From the IMG/VR virus record IMGVR_UViG_3300023215_000707, positions 1 through 64,000 of that record: a stretch of 64,000 bases of DNA. The stretch is one strand, 5' to 3'. Of the stretch, positions 57,225 through 64,000 are shown piece after piece. A program made the translations under genes and the position numbers. Source of the stretch: a virus. The notes beneath the pieces were generated by a model that was not told the DNA's origin, made no database searches, and was given only the letters and a program-made list of their open reading frames with translations. The first letter of the stretch is position 1, and every line of letters starts with the position of its first letter.

Positions 57225-57488
57225 ATGACTTGGGAAAAAATACTTAAAGAGAAAGTGCCTACATTTGAAGAAACAGGGGCCTTTGATGGGCCTTGGGAAG
57301 AGGATGAAAAAGAAACTATAACAATAGATAATGTGAAAGATTATTCACCAAAAGATATTTCTTCTTTATATTATAGTATTAAATTAATTATGCATAATGC
57401 GATGGGAAAGGGAGATAAAGCATTAGATATGAATAGTGCAGTTGAACTAATTATTGGACAAGTAGAATCGTATCAAAAGGGGAAATAA
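57225..57488 (+). CDS. Late protein with W-x-x-I-L-K start, 87 aa
   Basis: ATG at 57225 (MTWEKILKEKVP), preceded by GGTGATTAAA. Acidic and helical. Unknown function. Confidence 0.5.
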   Translation: MTWEKILKEKVPTFEETGAFDGPWEEDEKETITIDNVKDYSPKDISSLYYSIKLIMHNAMGKGDKALDMNSAVELIIGQVESYQKGK

Positions 57489-57489
57489 T

Positions 57490-57711
57490 ATGGTAACAAG
57501 AGAAGAAACGACAAAAATGAGAAAAAAACTAATGCAAGCAGAAAGGATTCTTACTCAGCAAGAAAGAGCGAAGATGGAAAATACTGATTACAGGCCAATG
57601 AATTTATCTAAAGAAAAGGATAGACCAGAACCTAAAACAAATGAAATTCCTAGTGTGATTCATTTGCCTAAACAAAGAAAACCTAAAAAGGAAAATATAC
57701 CATTTTATTGA
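57490..57711 (+). CDS. Small late basic protein, 73 aa
   Basis: Lys/Arg-rich with no W start peptide (MVTREETTKMRKK). Likely nucleic-acid or capsid associated. No family recognised. Confidence 0.45.
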   Translation: MVTREETTKMRKKLMQAERILTQQERAKMENTDYRPMNLSKEKDRPEPKTNEIPSVIHLPKQRKPKKENIPFY

Positions 57712-57720
57712 GGGATAGTT

Positions 57721-59085
57721 ATGACTTTACTTAAGGCATATTTAATGGGAATAGATAACCCCTTTCTTTTGCTTAAGCATTATCTTAATGAAATTAAAAA
57801 GCAAAAAATAGGTGATTATGCTACTCAATTAAGGTCTAATTTAGATGAATATGAAGAGAAAGTTCATGGTGAAAGATTAGAAAAGTTGAAAGAGGCACTT
57901 GATAAATTATTAGAAACTTATCCTGAATTAACTGAATTTCCAAAGGGTGAAACTGAAAAAACATTTCCTACACTTATTGAAATGAATATACGAAGAAAAA
58001 AGATTAACTTAAAAAATAAAATTAAGATAGGAGATAAGCCCCCTGAAATAGAAAGGAAAAAGGCACACAAATATAAACAACCACTAACTGAAAAGCAGTG
58101 GCAAAAAATAAAAAATGAATGGATTAAAGAAAGAGAAGCAGAACCTAAACGTATTCCCGCTGGAAATTTATTTACAGATAGTAAACGATTATCTAGTTTA
58201 AGAAAGTTCAAAAAATTATTAGATAACGTAAAAGATAATATTCAAATTTCTAGAATAAAACGAAGGATAGATAACTTCATTGATATTGAGAATGAAAGAC
58301 TTAGTGAAGCCAAACTTCGTAATATTACTGCTTATGAAGGTGCATCAACAATGGCCCCAACTAGTGTGGGCCTTGCACCAGTTAAAGGGCAAAAGACCAA
58401 ACTTAAAGCCTTTAAACGTAAATTAGTGGAAATTAGAAGTTCATTAGTTAAAGATAATGTTCTTGATTATGCAGGTCGATTAATTTATAATGAGGATATT
58501 GAATCTTTAGTCTTAGAAATTATTGATAATCCAAAAAATGCACAAATATTTGAAAATGTAGAAGTGGGGGCAAAAATAGATATGACGGCAGAACCCGAAA
58601 TCATAAAACTACATGAAGATATTTACAATTATCTAACGAAGGACATTACTTTCCCTGATAAATATGGTAAAGAAATTACAGAATCATTAGGTAAAGCCAT
58701 AATGTATGTTTATGAACAGAAAACAGGTGTAGTTAGGGCGGAAATTCAACATAGGAAGGAAATACTACGAAGATTGCAAGAATTACAAAATATTCCTAGA
58801 GAAAATTTATTGGGTAGATTAGGAGAAGAAAGGTATGTTAGTCAATCTAGAGCAGAAAGACACGCAAGAAGACAAGGCGAACCCGAAGTAGAAGAAGAAG
58901 CCGAAGAAGAAGAAGCCGAAGAAGAAAAACCCAAAGTAGAAAAACCATCTAAAGCCGAAGTTGCTGATAGATTAAATATAATAGAAGAACTACTTAGTGG
59001 TAAAAAAGACCCTAAAGGTAAAAAACGTGAATTGGGTAGTTTGAGAGAGAAAGAGGAAGAGAAAGAGGAAGAGGGGGGTAATTAA
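57721..59085 (+). CDS. Late helical protein with acidic tail, 454 aa
   Basis: Helical and Lys-rich body, ending in a Glu-rich low-complexity stretch (EEEAEEEEAEEEKP) and then alternating Lys/Glu. It starts MTLLKAYLMGIDNPFLLLK without the W peptide. Its size and acidic tail would suit a scaffold-like or internal protein. No domain recognised. Confidence 0.45.
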   Translation: MTLLKAYLMGIDNPFLLLKHYLNEIKKQKIGDYATQLRSNLDEYEEKVHGERLEKLKEALDKLLETYPELTEFPKGETEKTFPTLIEMNIRRKKINLKNKIKIGDKPPEIERKKAHKYKQPLTEKQWQKIKNEWIKEREAEPKRIPAGNLFTDSKRLSSLRKFKKLLDNVKDNIQISRIKRRIDNFIDIENERLSEAKLRNITAYEGASTMAPTSVGLAPVKGQKTKLKAFKRKLVEIRSSLVKDNVLDYAGRLIYNEDIESLVLEIIDNPKNAQIFENVEVGAKIDMTAEPEIIKLHEDIYNYLTKDITFPDKYGKEITESLGKAIMYVYEQKTGVVRAEIQHRKEILRRLQELQNIPRENLLGRLGEERYVSQSRAERHARRQGEPEVEEEAEEEEAEEEKPKVEKPSKAEVADRLNIIEELLSGKKDPKGKKRELGSLREKEEEKEEEGGN

Positions 59086-59086
59086 A

Positions 59087-59542
59087 ATGAATTGGCAAAA
59101 TATACTTAAAAACCAAAGACCCGATTACCCTGATTTAGATGGTGATGGTAATACTGATGAACCAATGGTTGATGCTCTTGCAACTGTTGAGCAGGTTGAG
59201 TCTGTTAAGAAAGAGTCTTTATTAAAAGAAGAGAGTAAAATTCTTAATGCTCTCGATTCTAAAAAGAAGAAAAGCCTTAAGAAAACATTACAGGCGGCAG
59301 AACCAACAGAATATTTCGGTCAAGATTATACTAAGTTAGGAGAGTTAATTGATATGATGGAAACATTGGATTTGGTTAAAGATGATTCCAAATTAAAGAA
59401 AAAGATGAAATCCATTAATGAGCAAAATGTTGATATGATTGCTACTGCCAGCAAACTTCGTAAGCAGTATGAACAATTGTATCGTCAAATTAGAAAAATA
59501 GTATATCCAAAAAGTGCAGGTAGTTTGAGGGATAAGAAATGA
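59087..59542 (+). CDS. Late protein with W-x-x-I-L-K start and Ca-binding loop, 151 aa
   Basis: MNWQNILKNQRP is followed by PDLDGDGNTDEPM, an EF-hand/dockerin-type D-x-D-x-D-G calcium loop of a kind also seen in some phage structural proteins. The rest is helical and Lys-rich. Probably a virion protein. Confidence 0.55.
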   Translation: MNWQNILKNQRPDYPDLDGDGNTDEPMVDALATVEQVESVKKESLLKEESKILNALDSKKKKSLKKTLQAAEPTEYFGQDYTKLGELIDMMETLDLVKDDSKLKKKMKSINEQNVDMIATASKLRKQYEQLYRQIRKIVYPKSAGSLRDKK

Positions 59543-59790
59543 GTTGGAAAAATGAATTAAAGAAAGATGCAGAAGACGAGATTTGGCAAGAACAAGAAAG
59601 ACGCCCTAAGCAAATAATGGGTGATAGTGAATTAACCATAAAAATATTAGCCGAGTTTCTTTTGAAATATAATACAACACCCGATGAGTTAGATAATCTG
59701 TTTATAGATAGTCCAGATTTTAAAGAATTACAATCTACATTTGGAAAATTTTATCAAGAAAAATTTAAACATTTATTAAGAGATGATTAA
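59539..59790 (+). CDS. Late protein with variant W start, 83 aa
   Basis: MSWKNELKKDAEDE: the start peptide with E for I. Helical body. It overlaps the previous gene by 4 bases. Unknown function. Confidence 0.5.
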   Translation: MSWKNELKKDAEDEIWQEQERRPKQIMGDSELTIKILAEFLLKYNTTPDELDNLFIDSPDFKELQSTFGKFYQEKFKHLLRDD

Positions 59791-59791
59791 A

Positions 59792-60028
59792 ATGAAAAAA
59801 GAAAATAATGAAATGATGGATTTACTGAAAGAATTAGTATCTCGCATAAAGCAAATAGAGCAGACGGTTTACAATAGTGATAACCTTTTAATGAAATCAG
59901 GTATTGTGAAAGTTGAATCTCCTACTCCTATTATCACTAAACATGATACTATTCCAGATTCTAACAGTATCGCAAATATGAGTTGGAATGATATTAATAC
60001 TTTAGTTGGAAAATTAGGTGGTGATTGA
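59792..60028 (+). CDS. Late protein, 78 aa
   Basis: ATG at 59792 (MKKENNEMM), after GATTAAA. A coiled-coil N-terminal half (MDLLKELVSRIKQIEQTV) and, near the end, NMSWNDINTLVGKL, which partly echoes the start peptide. Unknown function. Confidence 0.45.
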   Translation: MKKENNEMMDLLKELVSRIKQIEQTVYNSDNLLMKSGIVKVESPTPIITKHDTIPDSNSIANMSWNDINTLVGKLGGD

Positions 60029-60295
60029 ATAACTTGGGAAAATACAATTAGAAAAGAAAGTGTAGAATGGAAAGCAGTTAATAATGTATTAATGCTATTA
60101 TGGAATAATCATCCACCAACATTAATTATGAATATTTTTAATAAAGACCCTGATAATTTTGAAGAAGAGAATCAATTTGGTTATTATGATAAATTCTTAC
60201 AGGCAATTTCATCTAGGCCGGATAAAGTTTGGTCTATGTTAGATAAAAATAATCAAGAAAGATTAGTAGAACTTGCTATGGAAAAATATGGGTGA
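60029..60295 (+). CDS. Late protein with apparent ATA start, 88 aa
   Basis: Directly after the previous stop, the frame reads ATA ACT TGG GAA AAT ACA ATT, i.e. (M)TWENTIRKE, a variant start peptide in the right place. An ATG start exists only at 60092 and would lose it. ATA is either a rare start codon here or an ATG-to-ATA change. Helical body. Unknown function. Confidence 0.5.
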   Translation: MTWENTIRKESVEWKAVNNVLMLLWNNHPPTLIMNIFNKDPDNFEEENQFGYYDKFLQAISSRPDKVWSMLDKNNQERLVELAMEKYG

Positions 60296-60300
60296 TTAAA

Positions 60301-60753
60301 ATGACGAATAAAGAAACAAAATACGCAGAACAATTAATGAAATTCATCATTGGTGAAGAAGTTAAAGTTAAGAGAACAAAAGGTGAAAAGGTCAAATTGA
60401 AGGAACTTGGCGTTGGACATCTTTCTTCGGATAAAAGTCAAAGTGTGAAGTTAGGTGAAAGAGAATATGCAAGTGGAACTATTTCTAAAATTAAAAAGGA
60501 TTCTGCATGGTCAAGAAAACGACTTGGTTTAGAACCAGATGATACTGAACCTAAAAGATTAGGTGGAGCAAAAAGATTAGGTGGAGCAAAACAACCTAAA
60601 AGATTAGGAATGAATATAAATGTCTTTAATAAAAAAGTTGATGAAGTTTATACTATTATTAATCATTATGTTGAAAAAGGAATTTTAGATTATGATAAGG
60701 ATTTAATGGAATTTACAAAAGTTATAGATGCTATTGCTGATAAAATAAATTAA
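60301..60753 (+). CDS. Late protein, 150 aa
   Basis: ATG at 60301 (MTNKETKYAEQ), after GGTGATTAAA. A Lys-rich N-terminal region contains a short internal repeat RLGGAK x2 (residues about 82-95), then helices. No W start peptide. Unknown function. Confidence 0.45.
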   Translation: MTNKETKYAEQLMKFIIGEEVKVKRTKGEKVKLKELGVGHLSSDKSQSVKLGEREYASGTISKIKKDSAWSRKRLGLEPDDTEPKRLGGAKRLGGAKQPKRLGMNINVFNKKVDEVYTIINHYVEKGILDYDKDLMEFTKVIDAIADKIN

Positions 60754-60764
60754 GGTGATTTTGT

Positions 60765-63242
60765 GTGCCACTTTCCGTTGAAAAAGAGAAAGACCCTTTA
60801 ACTATTAGGATTATTCATTTTTTTGAAGACTTCCGAATGGGTTATCTTTCTGCCCTATCCGACCCAAAGGTATATGCTAAAAAATGGATGAGTAAAGTTA
60901 AGACTTTAAGAGAACAATGGGATAATATTGACGATTTTAGCAAAGTAATTAAAGATGTAATTGTTGAAAAGGATTTATTTTCTAATGAAGCGGAAAATGT
61001 TGAAAGTGATACTGCTAGGCATCTTTATGAACAGATTAAAGATTTACGTTATTCTTCCGAGAAAATAAAAGACCCTTTCGTTAATAAATTCAAAACAGAA
61101 GTTTTAGAAAATTTATTTGAAGACGTTTCTATTTTTGCTAAATTTATTCATTGGGCCATTCGTCGTCATGGAAACGCATTATCCGAAGATGCGTGGAAAT
61201 CTAAGGATTTAGAACCAGATATTCTAACTGATGGATATGTTGGCCTTAATCTTGCAGAATCGGATATTGCAAATTTTATTGTTGAACATTATGGTGATGA
61301 TAAAGATACTAAACGTATCAAGGGAAAATATTTAGCGGCTAAAAAATTACTTGAAGAAATTTACATTGCTCAACATAGTTCTTCTGCTTGGAATAATATC
61401 ATTAGTTTAAAGAAAGCAGAAAAGTCAGCCATGCATTTTCTAATTCCCAATAAACCAATGTATCGAATTTTCGACATTGATGATTTAAAAGAACTTAAGG
61501 GATTCACTGGAGATTATGTAGTTCAAGAAAAATACGATGGTATGAGGATTCAAATTCATAAAATAGATAATAAGGTCAAGATTTATTCTTTTAATGGAAA
61601 AGATATAACCAAGTATTGTCCTAAACAAATAGAAATTATGAAGAAAAAACATTTTGGAGATTGCATACTTGATGGTGAATTAATGTTATTTGATGGGGAA
61701 ACTCCATTACATCGAGCAGAAGTAGTGGCTCGCATATTCAAAGGTAAAAAATCCAACGGTGTTTTGAAGGCTCATGTATTTGATATTATGAGAAATGAGA
61801 ATACCGAATTACATGATGCCCCATTATCCGAAAGATTGCAAATTCTCTTCAATAATTATTCCATCCATTCGGATGAATTTTTGGCCTTTCCATCTAAAAA
61901 AGATACCCGTTTTGCGGATTCAATAAAACAAGTTGAAGATTATGCAAAAGAAATAATGGAAATTCCCACGGCAGAAGGTGTGGTTATTAAAGACCTTACT
62001 TCTACTTATTTTATAGGAACAAAGAAAAACCCCAAATGGATTAAATGGAAAAAATTTGTAGATTTAGATTTAATAGTATTAGAAAAGAAGACAACCAAAT
62101 CTAATATGTTCACCTATACTTTAGGTGCTGGTCCTGTTGATGAAGAATATAAGAATACTAAAACCATTAATGAAAAGATATATCTTAATGTTGGTAAAGC
62201 CCTTAATACTAAAACAGAAGTGGATATTGGTGATATAATTCGGGTAAAGGTAGATGAAGTTAAGAAAAATAAAGATGGGAGTTATACTTTGTTTTCTGCT
62301 AAGGTAATTGAAATTCCTGAAGTAGAAACACCAGATAAATTAATTACTTTGGAAATGTTATCTAAAGATACTAAAAAATCATTAAATTATGATGTTAAGG
62401 CTTTAGAGAAAGGATATTCTATTACTGATTCTATTCATGGAGAGGCGACCGTGATAATAAAAGGAGAGATGGATGGGTTTACATTTTATGGTTTTGAAGA
62501 AAATAATTTAATGGCTAAAAATGCATTAATAGATTTAGATGTATGGAAAATCCAAATAGAAGATATGCTCAAAGAAGAAAAAGCCTATTTAAGAGTCTCA
62601 ATTAGAAATTTTTTACTTGAAAAAGATGGGGAAACTCTGTTTTCTGAAATAGAAGAATATGTTAAAAAGAATAATCCAAAGGAATTTAATAATGTATTTG
62701 GTAGTGATTCAAAGAAAATGATGAATTGGCTTAGGCATCAAGAAGATATTGATTATTTAGGTAATGGGAAATTTATTGCTAATGAAGGAACATTAGAAAA
62801 AGCATATAAAACCCCTGATAAATATAGAAAAGGGGATTTTAAAATTTATCATAATAATGATACTCTTTCAATTCTTTTTAAATTACACGATACTACAATA
62901 GGATGGGAAATAAAAATAGAATCCGAAGATGATATATTTTCTTTATTTGGCAAATCTGGTAAATTCCCTGCCCAAATTCAAACTAATTTCCGAAAAGGGA
63001 AATTAATAGATTCTGGAGATGTTGAATTAGGGGTTCAAAGAAATGGTTATCATGAATATATTTTACAAGGTAATAAATTCGATACAAAATTTCATGTTAG
63101 AGTCATACCTGTAAAGGATAAAAAAATATGGTTGGCGTGGACTGGATTAGAAACTAAACCTGTTGATTCTAGTAGTGATGATGGTATATGGGATATTACA
63201 AATGATAAATATTCGGATTTAATGCCGGAAGAATTAAAATAG
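60765..63242 (+). CDS. Second ATP-dependent DNA ligase-like protein in the late module, 825 aa
   Basis: Helical N-terminal domain of about 230 residues. Adenylation domain: VQEKYDGMRIQIH (catalytic Lys in K-Y-D-G-x-R, about residue 254), CILDGELMLFDG, AHVFDIMRNENTEL, AEGVVIKDLTSTY and KWIKWKKF. An OB-like region follows (GDIIRVKVDEVKK). The last about 300 residues have a helical segment and a beta domain (FKIYHNNDTLSILFKLH; GYHEYILQGNKFDTKFHVRV) that may be related to ligase-D phosphoesterase-type domains. GTG start after GGTGATTTT. Its place between head genes suggests a virion-associated or packaging-linked role. Confidence 0.75.
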   Translation: MPLSVEKEKDPLTIRIIHFFEDFRMGYLSALSDPKVYAKKWMSKVKTLREQWDNIDDFSKVIKDVIVEKDLFSNEAENVESDTARHLYEQIKDLRYSSEKIKDPFVNKFKTEVLENLFEDVSIFAKFIHWAIRRHGNALSEDAWKSKDLEPDILTDGYVGLNLAESDIANFIVEHYGDDKDTKRIKGKYLAAKKLLEEIYIAQHSSSAWNNIISLKKAEKSAMHFLIPNKPMYRIFDIDDLKELKGFTGDYVVQEKYDGMRIQIHKIDNKVKIYSFNGKDITKYCPKQIEIMKKKHFGDCILDGELMLFDGETPLHRAEVVARIFKGKKSNGVLKAHVFDIMRNENTELHDAPLSERLQILFNNYSIHSDEFLAFPSKKDTRFADSIKQVEDYAKEIMEIPTAEGVVIKDLTSTYFIGTKKNPKWIKWKKFVDLDLIVLEKKTTKSNMFTYTLGAGPVDEEYKNTKTINEKIYLNVGKALNTKTEVDIGDIIRVKVDEVKKNKDGSYTLFSAKVIEIPEVETPDKLITLEMLSKDTKKSLNYDVKALEKGYSITDSIHGEATVIIKGEMDGFTFYGFEENNLMAKNALIDLDVWKIQIEDMLKEEKAYLRVSIRNFLLEKDGETLFSEIEEYVKKNNPKEFNNVFGSDSKKMMNWLRHQEDIDYLGNGKFIANEGTLEKAYKTPDKYRKGDFKIYHNNDTLSILFKLHDTTIGWEIKIESEDDIFSLFGKSGKFPAQIQTNFRKGKLIDSGDVELGVQRNGYHEYILQGNKFDTKFHVRVIPVKDKKIWLAWTGLETKPVDSSSDDGIWDITNDKYSDLMPEELK

Positions 63243-63264
63243 TTGTTTTAATTTAAAGTTAAAT

Positions 63265-64000
63265 ATGAGTTCTGCTGTTATGCTCAAAACTATTAATCCC
63301 TTGCGGCGAGATTCTTTTGATATTCTTAAAGCAGATGATTTGGTTATTGGTGGTTATGCTTCTATTGAAATGGTGGATAAACAAAATGATTTAATCACTT
63401 TAGAAGCATTACACGAAGCAGTTAAGAAATATATGGTAACGCCTAAATTTAGAAATGTAATGACTAATCATTCTAATGTTCAAGTAGGAGAAGTTGTTCC
63501 CCAATATAGAGATAAAGAAGGTAGATTATGGAAAACTGAGGTTGATGATGTTGGGTTTTTCGTAGTAATAAAAATAAGAGAAGATATTGAAAAGGCCAAA
63601 GAAGTTAGTCGAGAAATTAGAGATGGGTCTTTGCGCTCATTTTCTATTGGGGGTCAAGCCTTGGAAAAGAAAAAGAAAACTCATAAAGAATATGGAGATT
63701 ATAATGAAATCTCTAAATTAGAATTACATGAAGTAACTGTATGTGAAAAGGGAATTAACCCCGAAGCAAGATTTGATATTCTAAAACAAGATAGAGGTAA
63801 TGGTATGAATGAAATTGAAAATGCATTAAACGAGTTAAATAAGACTTTGGATAAGATTAATAATAGCGATAATTTGGCAAAAATAGAAGAATTAACAGAA
63901 AACAATATAAAGAACCTTAGAGAAAATACAGAAACAGTAGAGGGGGCAATTGAAATGTCGGACTTAGAGAAAGATGAAGAAGAAGAAGAAATTGTAGATG
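63265..64000 (+). CDS. Prohead protease, probably fused to scaffold (3' end outside window)
   Basis: The frame is open to the end of the window (about 245 codons). Protease domain: LVIGGYASIEMVDKQNDLIT start, NHSNVQVGEVV (catalytic His region) and GSLRSFSIGGQAL (catalytic Ser), then LHEVTVCEKGINPEA, typical of HK97-like S78-type proteases. The end is a coiled coil with acidic residues (EIENALNELNKTLDKIN), as in protease-scaffold fusions. RRDSFDILKADD at about residue 16 and EARFDILKQDR after the protease domain repeat the F/W-x-I-L-K theme of the late start peptides. Major capsid should follow. Confidence 0.8.
   Translation, partial: MSSAVMLKTINPLRRDSFDILKADDLVIGGYASIEMVDKQNDLITLEALHEAVKKYMVTPKFRNVMTNHSNVQVGEVVPQYRDKEGRLWKTEVDDVGFFVVIKIREDIEKAKEVSREIRDGSLRSFSIGGQALEKKKKTHKEYGDYNEISKLELHEVTVCEKGINPEARFDILKQDRGNGMNEIENALNELNKTLDKINNSDNLAKIEELTENNIKNLRENTETVEGAIEMSDLEKDEEEEEIVD

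Noticed and set aside
1-64000. tRNA genes
   Set aside because: I looked for cloverleaf-like patterns with GTTC-A/G-A-N-T loops in the intergenic stretches and found none convincing; a tRNAscan run would decide.

Overview
The window looks like part of the genome of a tailed, HK97-type double-stranded DNA virus of archaea. It carries an archaeal replication set (family B polymerase in two pieces, PCNA, both clamp-loader subunits, a PriS/PriL-type primase, an RPA-like ssDNA-binding protein, an ATP-dependent ligase and a Sak4-like recombinase), archaeal transcription factors (TFB and a PC4-like protein), bacterial-type GroEL/GroES, and a large terminase, portal and prohead protease. This combination, the AT-rich sequence and the small overlapping genes fit the magrovirus group (viruses inferred to infect Marine Group II / Poseidoniales archaea). 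That assignment is inference; nothing here names the host directly. Both ends cut through genes (tail fibre at the left, protease at the right), so the genome is larger than the window.

Layout. 1-1284 (+): end of the tail-fibre genes. 1.4-31.9 kb (-): one long early module with almost no spacing, joined by ATGA and TAATG overlaps, ending at a strong intrinsic terminator at 1415-1449. Read from 31.9 kb leftwards it holds small unknown and zinc-binding proteins, a ubiquitin-like protein, TFB, an E1-like enzyme, a JAMM protease, a Myb/SANT regulator, GroES and GroEL, a PC4-like factor, ligase, clamp loader, RPA, Sak4, PCNA, polymerase, a Cas4/RecB-like nuclease, primase, an ERCC4 nuclease, an AAA+ helicase-like ATPase and an exonuclease. 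31.86-32.61 kb: a non-coding divergence region with iterons, a pentanucleotide tract and a G6/C7 hairpin; it is a candidate origin. 32.5-37.5 kb: an accessory island of small cassettes, each bounded by a repeated dyad centred on CCATATGG. 37.6-64 kb (+): the late module, with many small proteins, a probable small terminase, two very large unknown proteins, terminase, a LAGLIDADG protein, portal, a second DNA ligase and the prohead protease.

Main observations. (1) About 22 late proteins begin with the same short peptide, M-x-W-x-x-I-L-K, with about five variants. Two 11-residue reading frames encode little else. The prohead protease carries FDILK twice. By analogy with the capsid-targeting peptides of T4 internal proteins, this may be a capsid-targeting and maturation tag for proteins packaged in the head. 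(2) A ubiquitin-like protein ending in GGL, an E1-like adenylating enzyme and a JAMM protease lie in one early transcription unit; together they could form a viral ubiquitin-like modification system. (3) The accessory island uses a repeated operator, promoter and terminator element. In seven of the eight promoter copies the TATA-like box lies 27-28 nt before the ATG, which implies leaderless mRNAs. (4) The polymerase is split between motifs B and C, with a 43-codon frame resembling the start of a DNA methyltransferase between the halves. (5) The ERCC4 nuclease and its helix-hairpin-helix domain are in different frames.
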